The translations under genes were made by a program, and so were the position numbers. 64,000 nucleotides of DNA from NCBI GenBank assembly GCA_022695795.1, contig MU404164.1, forward strand, positions 1 to 64,000. Direction: 5' to 3'. Source of the stretch: Biscogniauxia marginata (Eukaryota > Ascomycota > Sordariomycetes > Xylariales > Xylariaceae). The first letter of the stretch is position 1, and each line of letters opens with the position of its first letter. Of the stretch, positions 1-13,618 are shown piece by piece. The notes beneath the pieces were generated by a model, which saw only the letters and a program-made list of their open reading frames with translations, was not told the DNA's origin and did no database searches.

Positions 1-3000
1 CATCCTCCTCCGCTCTCTCTATCCTCCCCGAAACCCCCCCCCCTCCCCGAGCCGGCCGCCGCCGCGCCCCCCGCCCCCCCCCCCCCCCCGGCCCAACGGA
101 TGACTCCTTTTCCCCCATATGTTCAGCGGTTGGGGCTAAAAAAACCCCTAACCCAACGTTAGGCGGGAAAACGATCACCTTGGTCAACGGCACAGCTAGA
201 AAGCATCGTCGGCAGGGCGCCTAGACAATAAGAACAGTATCTCTCAATTAATAGTTCGTAAAGTCCGGACAGCAGCTTCACTGACAAGCTTAGGCTGGTG
301 GATAGGTACTCATGCGGTATTCGTCCATGTGTTGGTCAGACAGGAATGGGAAAAAAGGGGGGGCGTGCTGGTCACGACCAACAGGGGCAGCTAGGGTAAC
401 ATTGAGGACACTACACCGTCTCATGCTATAAGTAGCTGTGAGATCTACGGGCCCGAGTCGTCGGTGTGGATGGTCAGATTAGTTTCTTCAAACGCATCCA
501 AAGTCGTAGTGGTAAGAATTTGCCCTGTTTCATCTAAGTTATGAGGACGCCCGAGCCGGGCTTCATCTTGGTTATGGCTGATGAGCATTGAAAAGTGTTT
601 AGTATCAGGGGTCAACCATACCGAGTTGAAATTCCTCTCAAATGTTTCGTCTGAAGACGCGTGTGTTACTCGATGTATAGTAGCTTCATGTCGGCTAGCA
701 CCCTATTGACGGTATTTGTAAGAATGCGATAAAGTCCTTGTGCTTCTCGAGGTTAGCATCTCACCCGAACTGCTGTGCTCCCAGCTTCATCTTGCTTATG
801 ATGGGGCGAACTTGACGAACTCGTTTAGCTGCTTAGCCCATCTTTCTGCAGTCGACAACCAACAAGAGCGGAAAATCCAAGAAGCAAAGATCCATGTTGC
901 ATGTCTCAATTTGTTTGTAAATTTACCGAGAGTTGAAATTTGCCCTGTCCAGATTCTTCAAGCCCCGTTTCGACCACACAGGTGATTTCAGGCCAGCCGA
1001 GACCTTATGGTTAGGTCGCACTGCATCGCCATCATCCGTTCTTCGCTCACATAAGACGCTGCTTGGTGGCGACGAAGCAGTGAACTCGACTGAGGGGTGA
1101 ACCGGGAGGCAATTCTTCGACAAATTATTCAAGGATATTCGTTTCCCACCGAAGTACGGCCCGGGTCGCCGCATGTTCAAACAAGAGCCCTTCAGAGAGA
1201 GCTTTATTGTCAATACCAACAAGAGGATAACCTTGTCAACACCTAATTCGAATCGATACACCTACAACTGCCCTGTAGTCCCATCATAAAATATATCTTA
1301 GCATCATCTATGTCGTCAACTAAGCGCGCGACCGAACCCCCTTTTGCCATCCATGACACGTGGTCTAGCCGTAGGCACCTCGCAGCTATCGGATGACCAT
1401 GTCACCTCGTGATATTTTAGGCGCGTAGACTCTTTGGTGACATTACAGGTTCTAGAACCAGGTTATTTCTGGTTTCGTGGGAATACGCTTCGGGCTGGGC
1501 TAAAGCTGATGCTACAGGGCAGGATACTTAAGGAGGCTAGTTTTGGTTCCCGTAGACTGGGCTACCTTGGAGTCGCAAGTTCCACAACTGTATGCCATGC
1601 CACGATGGATTCTAGATGGGGGCGGTTGGAAGCTCAAAGCTTGAAAGAACGTTGAGCTAGTTGGGATGTATCTTAACTTCCCTAGCAAGTCTTAGTACTA
1701 GTAAGCAACTCAAAGCAATTTCGTGTGCAACCCTTACACCGATCGCCACCCTTAGTCCTATCATTGTCCAACAGTCGTTGCCAACATAACAGCCAAAACT
1801 CCTCTCGGTGTAGATATCCTACTGGGTATGTGTTATAGACTGTTGGTCGGTGGTTTGGTCCCAATAGATGAGTCCGTACTTGAGTGGCGTGGTAATGAGG
1901 GCACCCCGTCGTGAGTAACAGCGCGGTAGAGTTGCCTTCAGAGATATAGTCTATCTCTTTTCCTAGCAAAACATGTTGCCCATACCTGATGGAGTATGGC
2001 GCGTCTGCCTTTATACTGCTAGTGACCGTTGGCTGCCAAAGTATTGATGAGCTAACAGGCGTCAAGTGTAATTAATAAGCTAGCGTTCTGATGCATTAGT
2101 CGAGTCGTAAGGTGAAAGCATTTCTACAATTTCGGTATTTGATCCACATGGGACGTTACACCGCGATCGAGCTGGAAGATTACTCCAGGCAGCACCAAGC
2201 AGCTTCCATCTTGGGAATATATAACCCATATAACATATCAGTTTAACTGTAACAGGCTATGTGTTAGGAAATACCATGGAATATGAGGTTCAAGCCAACA
2301 AGTATGATGCTAACTCGGGATGCCGGATAAGCTCGCCGCCTAGTCCCGCGTTCGGCACATCGCTGCAGACTACGCCTGGCCGAGCTCGGGTTGCCCCTGA
2401 TCAACGAAGCGACTGGTTGTTGGTAATGCCGACTGCCAGAGGTATCATCAGCAAGACAATGATCTGTGAAAGGGGGGTTGGCTACTAGAGTGAGGTATCC
2501 CGAGTAGATAGGGGTACGCGGCCTCACAATTCTTGACATTTTAGTCCCTGTTGCCTTCACTTAATGTCTTGAAGTAAGATGTAAGTTGATGTTGTGTCAT
2601 TGGTATCTTAACGATGAGGCGCTAGTAGTTCGTCGACAATCGTCGCCGCGGCACCGCATCGCCGTTGGACTGGTTGGTGTTGGGAGAAAATTGGGGGCGG
2701 CAGCGCCTCGGCGGCTTCGCGCAACTGTGAAGTCCCTTGCTTCCTCACTAGCTGCATGCTGCATCGAGGTACGGCGCTTTTGTTACGTAGGCCCTGAAGT
2801 GAATCTCCAGTTCAATGTTAGTCTACTTGTTTAGTTGCAAGCTTCCTCTCAGTCGGCGGCTTGGCAACGTTGGGTCAAGATTTTGACAGATGAGCTTGTG
2901 GGACTGTGATCATTAGCAGGAAGCCTATTGCGACCTCGCAATCCTGTATCCAGCCAATCTAGGCTGCATGTGAAGCTCTCAGGAAAGAGTTGGCGAGTGG

Positions 3001-6000
3001 CCCGGTCCCAGGTGTTGATATGAAATGTGCAAGGCGAAGAAATGACCTTCTCATGCCCATCGTCATAGAATTTCAATGCGTCGGCCTAAACGCCAGTCAA
3101 GCGATCTGGGATACTCTCTTATTGGTCAATGTTCCTCCTTAGCCGCTGTATCGTCGAGAGTGCCTAGAGCTGCAGGGGGTCGCGCATAAGGCAGTCACCA
3201 GATACAGGGATGATCATTGCAACTTAAGATCGGGGGGTCAGTTTGAGTCGCCCTAGTTAGAACAGCCATACGAACGGCTTCGACCGATCTTGGACAGGCA
3301 CAAGACTCGTGAATTATAGGCAGCTCACCGCGCTGGGGAAAACCAGGAAGCCGTGAACACCCCCATGTCTCCTGCCCCCCTGACGATGTCTTGATCTACT
3401 ATGCAAGTATCGAGTGGTTTTTTTCATTCACGTTTGCTCCAGTATTAGCGCGATTACTCCCTGGAGCAACGATTTTTTGTTGCGAATCTCAAGCAAGGGC
3501 CGTAGTCTAGCAAACGCGGGGCACGCAATGCGAAAGTTAGAGGAGGCTGATAGAACAGAGGGCGGAGACCTCAGGCTACTTGTCGAGCCTTGATTTGCGG
3601 ATTTATTGTCGACCTGGGCACTGTTCTTCTCTAGATGGTAGAGTTTGTTGGTTCTCTTTTTATGTGCGTCGGCAAGCGCGTCGCACTATTGGGGACGTAG
3701 ACGCAGCCGGCCATGGATTCCCGACTCACCCGCCGGCTTGGGCTGATGACAGCGGACGGCGAAGTGCAATAACCAGGTGTGAAGTTGGCTCGACGGGGGA
3801 CACAAGGTTGGCGGCATGGGAGGTTGCCTCACAGCTCGTAAACCGTCGTGTAACTAGCTGTCATGGCTGTCGTGTCTGCCGTGGCCGCCACTAGGCCGCC
3901 GCAACGGGCCAACAACCTAGTCGCGCGTCTTGGGCGACTAGAGCGCTGCCAGCGCCTCACCCCTCACCGAAAGGAGAAGAGCCATAGTGCCGAGTGGAAA
4001 AAACGAAGTTGTTAGAAGCGACTTGTCGGGCCGAGATGCATATTAGACGCGACGTGACAAGTGCCGGCTCAGGAGGCCAAATAACAGGCGTCGCCAATGA
4101 AGATTACTACCCGGGCCCGGACTCGGGATTGCCGGTTGGGGGATAGCAGACGGTAGACGGTATCTTTCTCGAGAACTGTACGAACACTAATGTTTGTTTG
4201 TGGGGATGCGAGATGCGGGCCGGTCATTGGGAGTGGGAATTGGAGCGGGCGGGATTGGAGAAGGCCGGGTTATCATCAAGGAAGAGAGGGTAGGGAGGGT
4301 TTTTTGTGGAGTAGTGGTGCTGGTGATGGTCGATGCGGCAGATGTGAATCCAGAAATGCGTTTAGCGAATTTTGTTTGGTTATCCGTAAAGGCCCCTGTG
4401 CCTATTCGGGAAACGTCCAATGGCGTTCCTGGGTTGCCTGCCCCTATTCTGGCTATAAAAGTAACGGAATTAATATGGGTCATTACTTAATACGGACCTT
4501 GTTAATTGAAACATATTACCTCGAAATTACCTATATCAATCTGCAATTGACCTACTTTGGCTCTTTTTTCTTTCTTTTTTTTTGTCCTTTTCTTTTTCTT
4601 TGTTCCCGGTTTTATTCCCCCCGCTACCTCCCCCGTTCGGACCCCTGGTCCTCTGGCCAATCCCCCAACCCAAAGCTTATACATGCGAGCTCATGGAGCC
4701 AGACAAATAGAAATATCACATGATACGGTGGCCATGCACGCAAGGCAGTTCATCTGCACCTTCATCTACGAAGGAAGCAGGATTCTTATCTTGCGGCGCA
4801 TTTTTGCAACGTCATGTTTGCAGTGATTTGCTTGTAACTATGTACCCTCCCCTCCCTGTTAGATATCTCTCAATTGGCCTTGCCCCGTCTTGTTGGGCTC
4901 GTCGATATTCTGAGCATTCAAGCCAACCGCATAATTTACCCTCAGCCCTTCGGTCTTTTCTATACCTATACAAGAAATGACTCGCTGCTCGCCCTGCCTA
5001 CCCGCATTAGTGACATATGCACTACGAGGCCACCCCCTTTCCCCCCCCTTCCCTATCCTTTCCAGCTGTGCCTTCGGGTAGCTGCCTCGACTACGGAAAC
5101 GGCCGCACCATGCTTGCTTCCCGTCTGCTTGTGTCACATATCACATTGCTGCGGCATGGCAGTTTGACACGTTGGACAGTAGTCTCGGCTATGTCGCCAG
5201 CCGTTACTACTACTCGTTGAAACGTTCGGTGTACTTGTGGGGGCCTGTCTTGGAGATAGAATCAGATGTAATTCAAGGAGATATAGAGAGAGCTAGCTGA
5301 AAATGTAAGTAGCCTAACGCAACACACAAACACACACGCGCGCTCGTATACATGACAATCTTCTAAACACCAAGCGCTAGCCTATCTCGTCACCTAGGCT
5401 CTGAATAAAAGTCCCTGCCCCGTGCATGGGAGAGAGAACAGACAGAAGAAGAGAAGAAATCCCACAGCCAAAGAGTCGCAAAAGAATGACATGCTCAGAT
5501 GCTGACTCCTGGTCGGGCCATCTGGAGCTTATAGAGACGATAAATAGAAAACAGGAAAAAACCAAAGGTATCAAAAACCGCGATTGCTCGCAACAGTTTT
5601 TCTACCCCATATCATGATCTATGCCATTCGTTGTCCTGGCCACCTTTTATCACCCATCGCCGCCATCTAGCGTCCTCTCAATGTAAATAAACCCACTTAT
5701 ACCTAGAAAAGAAGAAGATAGAGTTAGCAGGATACTGAAAATATGTGATGCCGTGGCCTTACCATCATTAACCACACTGTCCTTCACAGGGTCCAGGGAC
5801 CTCCGTAACCGAGTCGATGACGCCGTTTGGGCATTTGGGCTTGCCCTTGCTAGCGGCACACGGGACGAGTCCCATATTCTTGGTGTGGCCGCACGAATAT
5901 CTTGTGATGTAATATTTGCACATTGTGTCTAGATTGCAGTGTCGTGTGTAACGATTGTTTAATTTCCGCCGAGTAGGGGCCTAGTCTGTCTTCCGCGTAA

Positions 6001-9000
6001 GAGTCAGTTGGGAAAAATCAGATCGATAGGACCAATATAACATACTGGAAACAGTAGTTTCAAGTTTGGCTTCGTGCTCTTCTGGAGGTAGGATAACGTT
6101 AGGGGGTGGTCGACAGCAAGCAGTAGCCGTGGAGTAACGCGGACGCTAGCTGAGATATGTCTCAATGAAGATGTGGAACGGAGGATGTGGTGATGAGAGA
6201 GACAAGTTGAGTTCCGCAGCGGGCGGGAGGGTGCTCATTTATAGAGATTGTAACACGAGCTTGCGGGTTACTCGTGATGGGAAGAGCTGTGATCCATTGT
6301 TTGCGCAGGACATGGCCACGGCGAACCTGTAAGGCACACGGGTGCTGTGGCATCCAGTTGGCTGTCTGCCTCGATGCGTTCAGCAATGTTACATGGTGTT
6401 GGAAGTCAACGTCGGCGATATAATGTCATTGAAAGTCGAAGTGGTGGATGGCGTGCAAGTCGTCATCAGACCACGGCAACGAAGATCACTCTGGAGGTCC
6501 CAACAAGTACATAGACGGCCGAGGGACTTGAAGGGGGCAAGAGAGGTGTGGTATTTGGACCGCTGCAGTTGGGGGGACTTGGCCACCGAACTGCTGGGCC
6601 GACGGCTGTAGGCACCGCTGCACGGTTGGGATGGTGGAGAACTTGGAGCCGGGGTGGTTCGAGATACATAACATTCTATCTGACTACCTACCGAACTAAT
6701 TGGACCGGGTTTTTCTCGCTGAGACTACCGCACCTAGACGGGCTGGCCAGCGCCCCCGATGCTGTAAGGGGTGGCATGGCAGGGGAGGGGGGGCAGGGGT
6801 ATAGGTATAGGGTAGAGCCGATAAAGAAAGCAGACAGGATGACGTTTAGACGAGCTGTTCGATCGCTCGGGATGGATGAATTGGGTTGGGCCAGGGATGA
6901 TTCGTGGAGGAAGATTGCATGTAACAAGGTCTTCGCCGGATGGTGGACCTCAGTGGAACGGACCGTGAAGGGAAAAGGTCCTCTGTGAGTTTGTTCAATG
7001 ACCAGCCCATGACATGTATCCCAGGAAGCTGGCGCAGTTTGTTTGCCAATAACCTGGATATGGGCCATTGGCTGTTGACGATGGCTGACTTTGTTGTAGT
7101 TCATCCGGTAGTGTTACTAAAGGGAGACTTCCCTCTCGAGCTGCCGGGTGGCTACAAGTCTGATTACATCAAAAGCACGAAGTACCTTCATGCTTGATGT
7201 TCAATAGGCACAGTAGAGTAACTATTTTCAAGATCCAGGGGGGACCGAGCGCCACATTGAGGATTTCGAGTGTTGGTTTGACAGGCCTGAACTAGGTTGT
7301 CGGTATCGTTGGTGCTACTGACCAACCAGGTAGTTTAGGTAGGTAGCCAGGTATTTGTAGAAGAGATGGAAAGTTAATTGGTGCCAATCCGACTTGTCCG
7401 ACCTCATATGTAGGTAGTGAACTGAACTAACTAAGTGGGTCGGTTCAAGTTGTTTCTTATTAAGTTTAATAATGCTAGGTAATAATAATAGTACCTTTTT
7501 TTCCGTCTTTGTCTTGTTCGTTATTCCTCGCTGTAAGTGTTTGTGGACCTGGTGGATGGGATTTTGGGGACGAGTGTAAAAACCAGGAGGGCCTTGAGGG
7601 AATGGGGACTAGTGGCAGATCTAAGTGACAGGCGTACCCCGTACCCTGACAGGGACAAGCTCCATGCACATCTGATGCAGCTGCCATGCTTGAAGCACAG
7701 ACCTTATGTAGTGGATGCAATGCGGGTTGGATGTAGCCAGGGCCAGGTAGAAGGTACCGCACATGTAGTTGCCGCATGGTATATATTACATACATGTATG
7801 CGAGGTACATCTCTACGTAGCTTATGGACATGCACGTGCAGACAGCCAGCTCTTTCTTTCCTTTATTCTTATCCTCATCCTTATTTTATTTTATTTTATT
7901 CTATTTTGTCGTCGTAGAACATTCTAACTATAGGTACCTATTTCATTCTAAATAATTTAAAAAATTTCATCTTCAACATCGCCCCTTTCCTTTGCCTTTT
8001 CTGTTGGTTTTCTTCTGTACATAGGTACATGTCAGCTTCATGTTGGTAAGCCAGGGTAGTACCTAAAGAGCCCATACGAAGACTTCGTGGTGAGATACAT
8101 ACCTACCTATTTTCTCTGGGGGGCGTAAACTTCATCTTACCACCACGACATTCTTAGATCCAACTTATTTCCCTTCCTATCACATCCTTTACCAAGAGTC
8201 TACACTTATTTTTATATCTCCTCCCTAACAACACTTCGCATACTATATCTGAAGGATGAGATGGACGTAGTATACAGTAGTAATCTAGGTTACTGGTATC
8301 CTTAAGGAGAACTTAGCAGCAACAACAACAACATGTCCGAAGTATTCATCTTCCAACACACGGTCACCGTCGTACCGACACATGGTGTATAGGCTTATTT
8401 CGTTACACGCAAATGGTAGATCGCATCAACGACCCCGATGCGGACACCACGTCGTCAAGCTTAGGCAAGACAGCCTGAGAATAACTTTCATTTCTTCCTT
8501 GAACTCTTAGGTAACCATGTGCTTCCTCCCGTCGGTGAGAAACTCGTGCGTGCCAAATGCTTGGCCCCAAGGATCCCTGCAGTACACGAGTTCGCTGCTA
8601 TCTGAACTTGCAGCCCTTTCGTTTCTTAACCTCCTATTTCGGGAGTCACCCGCGGCACTCTTGCGAATAACTGGTCCGTCGCTTGTTTCACTTGTCACCC
8701 TGGACATCCGCGGCTTCATCTCGCCTATGCTGACTTCCCCTACGCGTTCCCCTATGCCCCAATCACAATATCATGGAAGTTTCACCTGTCGAAGGGTCTG
8801 AGATCAGTCAAACATACCGAGAGTGACAGGCCAATGCCGGTTGATATATCTCCTTGTCGAAACATGGGTTGCTACTGGGAAGCATCCACTATCACCAGGT
8901 CGTATATGCATGACGAGGCAACAGCATAGTCGGATGACCTCACAGTCGCCACCGCTTGGTAGCGATATCCCCAATCCAGACTCTCTTTCGAAAGGCATAA

Positions 9001-12000
9001 TATTGGCGATGGTCGAATAGGATTTCATACCGCTAACATATTAGCCTAGTGCCACCGTACCATATCCGTGTGATCTTCAAAACTTTTGTCATTATTACCC
9101 ATATTCCAGCCTTCGTTGAGTCTGCGGTCCGCAGTCTAATTTAAAGGAGAGAAAGATCTTGCGATATAGCTGGACAAGTTTAGACATGTCACGACCTAGC
9201 AGTATTGTCGAAATGAGCTCCCACTACTGTGATTACTATGCTAGACTCGGAAAGAAACCGGCCTGAGCAGCGAACTTTCTCACTTACACGACACATGAAA
9301 ATTATTCCGGGCGGACCAATGTCAGTGGTAAGAAGTCTAACTACGGCAGTCGGGACCTTGGCCCCTTGGTTGTTTGGCTAGAACCGATTCCTATCATGAT
9401 CTCACCGCTTTTATAAAAATATCCAGAGTAATAAGTGTAAGTTGGAACTCATGCAGGCACCCACACTACAGCCTTACGGCCTGTTCTGCGGCCTTTCTGG
9501 AGCACGCCGGTCAACCCTTCAGGCCATCTTCTCTTCCCGCCTAGACCAACCTAAAGTATCCTGCGAAATTTCGGACCGTAAAAGCGACCGTGTTCCCGTA
9601 TGTCAAGCCCCAAGAAGCTTCCAACGCCATGGCACCATCTCCTCCTACTTACAGCACTATCCTGTCAAGTGATTCCTTCGACTCCTAGAGCTACCCACGC
9701 ATGTTTATCCATAGAGTATGCTGCTTCTGCGGCTGCAGAAATATCTATCGTAGCCGCCGATCAGGTCCTTGCGTTATAGTCAGCCTACATTTAATTTTTA
9801 TACACGTAGAGCTAACAGAGGTAAATCATACTCATACGGTGTTCACCAAGTCCTTTGGCTGTAAACGGGATGCGTCCTGCCTCTACAGCGGGTCTTGCGC
9901 ACACCAACTGACCAACAGGTTTCCATGAATCAGGCCAAGTTATTCTAGAACGCCCCCTCCTTGTAGCCGGATAAGGTCAGCTAGATGTAGTAGAGCAGCC
10001 TTCGGCCGGCATGGGAATCTCTTGTTTCGTGATTCGGTTTAGACGCCAAGGAACGACCTGCAGCTTGTGATCGTCAGATGGCAATCATAATATTGAGTGC
10101 GCTGCTCAATTTTCGTCACAATGCACCATCAGATGGGCATATAGGTCCAGTAGGTGAGCTACTTTACGGAGAAGATCCCCTTTAGGCGATAAAACATCCT
10201 CTTCAGTTGCTAGCCACCAGTAAGCTTGCGGTTCTGTAAGGATTGAGATCCTGAATACTTCCACGCCCCAAGCCAGTGATGCTAAAAGCTTTAGCAACCA
10301 AGGGTCCCTGGCTGATCTAGCGGGCGTTCGCGCTTTGCGCGGCAGGTTGGCGGGATATACCTCTACTACTGCCGTTCTTAGGGCCAACAGTTCCCTTACA
10401 ACAACCGTCCTATCCGGTGGCCCGCGTAGCTTTCCCCCTTTAGCTTTCGCGTCTAAATTTCTGGCTTGGACTTGAGATTAACAACGAACACCAGTGTGAA
10501 GAACTTAGAGATAGTCAACAGTGGTACTGCGCATTTTTTGCAGATTAGGCGCCGTCTTCACGGTACCGCACTGTTAGGTCGAAGCACCTTTACTAGGGGG
10601 ATTCCAAACGAAGGAGGCCTTTGTACAACATCGACCGTGAGCTGTTAGGGTGAGCAAGTCGTGATATGTTGCTTATACTCGAGAGATACATTCGTGACTT
10701 GTGGCCCATCGTCGCCCTGGAATAAATGCAATCACCATCCGCTACAGACAAGCGGGGAAGGTGCCGAATCGACAGGAAAACTGAAGACCAACCAACAGAT
10801 TTTTGGATCGGCAGATTGGCACCGACTGACGAGGAAGATGCTGCAATGGTGGAGTCATGGGCGTGAGAGACGGCTGCCCAAAAAGTTGCTATGCCCCCCT
10901 TCGGAGGTTTTCAAGCCAACCAGCCCTAAGCCGAGTAAGTATCGCGTCCGACACTCGTCACCAACAACTCATGCACAAGTTTGGAGGGTGTAAAGCATTC
11001 CGAAACTGCCACATACTTTAGCCGGCCTATCATCTGCCCATGATCATGCTTACCGGTCTTCAGCACGATGAGTGATTTGGGTTACCGAGCTCCTGGACGT
11101 GCCTAGAAAGCCACCGAGGATAAATTGGGCAACAAGACACGAAGCTGAGATATATTCAATACCTTCCGTGGCAAGTGCTGCCATGCAAGAGACTAATCCA
11201 GTGACGACCGCCGGATAACCCATGCTATGGCCATCAACACCGTATTCCTAGACAAATTTGTCTTTGAACAGAGCATGAAAGGCCAAAGACTCGTTTACTG
11301 GGCCGGCACTGAAGGTGGGACACCTCGAGATAGGGGAAACTACTCGATGTGTCGATAGAAATGTAACCCGCATGATCGAAAGGTCGTAGGAAGGTTTTCG
11401 GGCCATTTTGGGGGCGCAGGGGCTCCTAAATGTGTGTGTTGATACTGCACTTGTGCTCTAGTCCCGCAGCTGGCTGTCTATTCCTGATAGCACCATCCAG
11501 CCATGATGACCCAGGAGTCATCATTCATATTTTCATCATCTGCCATAGAACACAAGACATGGCTGCATGCTTCATGTTCCAAAACCCTGCGACCCCTCAT
11601 AATAGTTCCTACATCCAAAGCCAACGGCATGGTAGCTCGAGTTACTAGGAAGGTTAGAAACTCAGACTGCGGCATACCCAAATCAATTGCCCCAGCGGAG
11701 TTGACACAAGCCTTCCGCGTGACGGCCGCCCGTACAAGAGATTAGACACCAACGGTCTCGAGTTTGTTGTCTTTCCACGACCCCGGATGTTGTGGAAGAC
11801 AAGACAGGTTGTCATCGCGTAAGCTAGGGGGTAGTGGCAGTAGACTGGACCTGTGAGGAAGCCCTCCCCCTTTTAGGTCACAACTAACTGTCCAACGCCA
11901 CTGCGTCGCTTTTTTGCGAGTATCATACGGGGGAGCATGAAATATGCTTTTAACAACCTGTTTGGAACACTTTGCCACGGAGTGTCGTTAGGAGTAGTTC

Positions 12001-13110
12001 ATATTTATTTCATCGTACTTGCGTCTGGCTTGCAGATATAGTCTGAACGGGCCAGAAACTTGAGCACAAGACCCGAACCACTTGTTGTCCCAATCCATCT
12101 ACCCGTTTGTTTCATTGGAATGAAGGTATCGCTCATTGACGACTGATACTGAGGATAATCGACTAACTCACTGCGAACAGGCTAGTTTTGTTGACTAAGT
12201 GAGTGTTCAGGGGGCGCCCTCGTCAGTCCAGATTGGGGTTGGTTTATATCCGATATCTCCGACAAAACTGCAACCACGCGGCCCGACCTTTTCAGGGTAA
12301 GATCTCAGATCTCGAGGCCCTCTCCGAGGAATCCCGTTAGCGGCTTGGCCCCAACCAATCGCATCATGCTCGACGCCCGAACTCTGGTCAGTCGAGGCCG
12401 AAGTAGCCCGGCGAGCCGGGAGTTCGCGAGGATTGAATGAAGTTAAAAAGGCGGCGCGTCCTCTTCTCCACACCTCCGGCGATATAAAGCAACGTCGTCG
12501 GCACCGTCTCGAGGCTCAGGGCGAGACGGCCGGAGATTCTGCACGGTGCCGAGGTTCTGCGCTCTACGTCACGACCTGCTGACCACCCCCTTGGCGTGGA
12601 TGGCTCTCTGGAGCGGCATAGGCCGACGCGTTAGCCGCGGGTAACGGTAGAACATTGGTTCTCTCTCCCTTTGTGCGAGGGCCGATTGCTTTGTGCTTGG
12701 TCATTCGCTGCCAATTGGGCACCCCACGTGCCGTGGTTATGGTGCGATGAGGGCGAGCGGGCCTTGGGCTATTATGTCCGCAGGCAAGACTTACTGGACT
12801 GCCATGGGCAGGCAGCACACCATCTGGACTTATGCTTGAAAAGCCCCGGGAGGCCCAATTCCATCCACCCGACAGAGCAGGCCAATCTTGCCACCCAGGA
12901 AGGTCATTCTAGGATTTATGGATTTATGGACCGGGGGCGCTTGACCGAAACCGCGCAACCTGCCGCACATATGCGCACTCACGAGATAAGACTATTCAGG
13001 TAAGTCTTGGCGACCTGGCGACTAGAAACAATGAGCGACTCAAGAAGAGAAGTACGTTATACCTTTGTGGGGGTCTAGCCTGGCCCGTGTCAACCCACGC
13101 TGGGCACGTC
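1..13110. other. Long stretch with no recognisable gene
   Basis: I see no supported gene here. The longest open frames are 75-146 codons, overlap one another on both strands and match nothing I recognise. The first 100 bases are a C-rich low-complexity run. Two blocks, roughly 170-4160 and 8400-13080, have balanced base composition, almost no microsatellites and stops in every frame. The part between them (about 4160-8340) is AT-richer, with poly-T tracts, an ATTTT repeat near 7882-7905 and TAGGTA/TACCTA words typical of the intergenic DNA elsewhere in the window. No tRNA B box, 5S rRNA or rDNA was recognised. It may be decayed repeats or plain intergenic DNA; I cannot tell which. Confidence 0.5.
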
Positions 13111-13116
13111 TATAAA
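13111..13116 (+). promoter_or_regulatory. TATA box of the small gene at 13361
   Basis: A perfect TATAAA stands 245 bases before the ATG at 13361. A pyrimidine-rich stretch follows it (about 13125-13210), as expected for a fungal transcription start and a 5' leader of roughly 200 nt. A clear TATA box suggests a regulated or highly expressed gene. Confidence 0.5.
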
Positions 13117-13360
13117 GACCAGTCCATTCCTCGAGTGCTTTGTTCTCCCCAACACGCACTCTTTATTCTTGACAAACCAAACTACCTACCATACCTACTC
13201 TTCAGGCAAGCCCTCTTGACAGACTCTTTCGAAGCTTTGGCCTTCCCTTCTCACGAGAACTTTATAAAACGCCTCCTACCTAGTTTTGCTCGAACTATCG
13301 AATCATAACTTACGTCTACACACATACAAGTCAACTATATCTATCGCACACACATTTAAG

Positions 13361-13618
13361 ATGTCTGCCAGCAACCAGACCACCGCCACCAAGAACCTCC
13401 TCAAGATGGACCCGCCTTCGGCCTTCCTCTCCCTGGCCCCGACTACTTCTGCTTCGTACCCATCCTCCCAGGACATCAAGCCGGCTGTCAGCAGCCCCCG
13501 CCGCAGCTCTAGCCTGAGCAGCGAGGGCAGCCTCCGGTTCCTGAAGCTGGGTCCCGTCCACTGGGGCGAGCATCCCACCGAGCACAAGGAAGACTTCCAC
13601 GAGGTTGCTGTCGAGTAG
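13361..13618 (+). CDS. Small conserved-looking fungal protein, 85 aa
   Basis: A single-exon 85-codon ORF that starts at the ATG following ACATTTAAG; an upstream in-frame start at 13286 would lie in the leader. The N-terminal half is Ser/Pro/Thr-rich and probably disordered. The C-terminal third holds a compact block, SLRFLKLGPVHWGEHP (about residues 58-73), followed by an acidic tail. I recall similar blocks in small uncharacterised proteins of filamentous fungi, but I know no function. Third-position C preference, the TATA box at 13111 and an A/C-rich context before the ATG support a real, well-expressed gene. There is no signal peptide or membrane segment. Function is unknown. Confidence 0.7.
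   Translation: MSASNQTTATKNLLKMDPPSAFLSLAPTTSASYPSSQDIKPAVSSPRRSSSLSSEGSLRFLKLGPVHWGEHPTEHKEDFHEVAVE

Noticed and set aside
145..154. CCCCTAACCC near the left end as a telomere remnant
   Set aside because: Only about one and a half CCCTAA units; no tandem array, so no evidence for a telomere.
4187..4723. Overlapping open frames on both strands
   Set aside because: Three frames are open over the same 300 bp, none has recognisable domains, and the region includes a poly-T tract; probably chance.
6389..7104. Minus-strand ORFs of 65-138 codons and plus-strand ORFs of similar size
   Set aside because: Low-complexity, mutually overlapping, with no motif and no splice-compatible extension.
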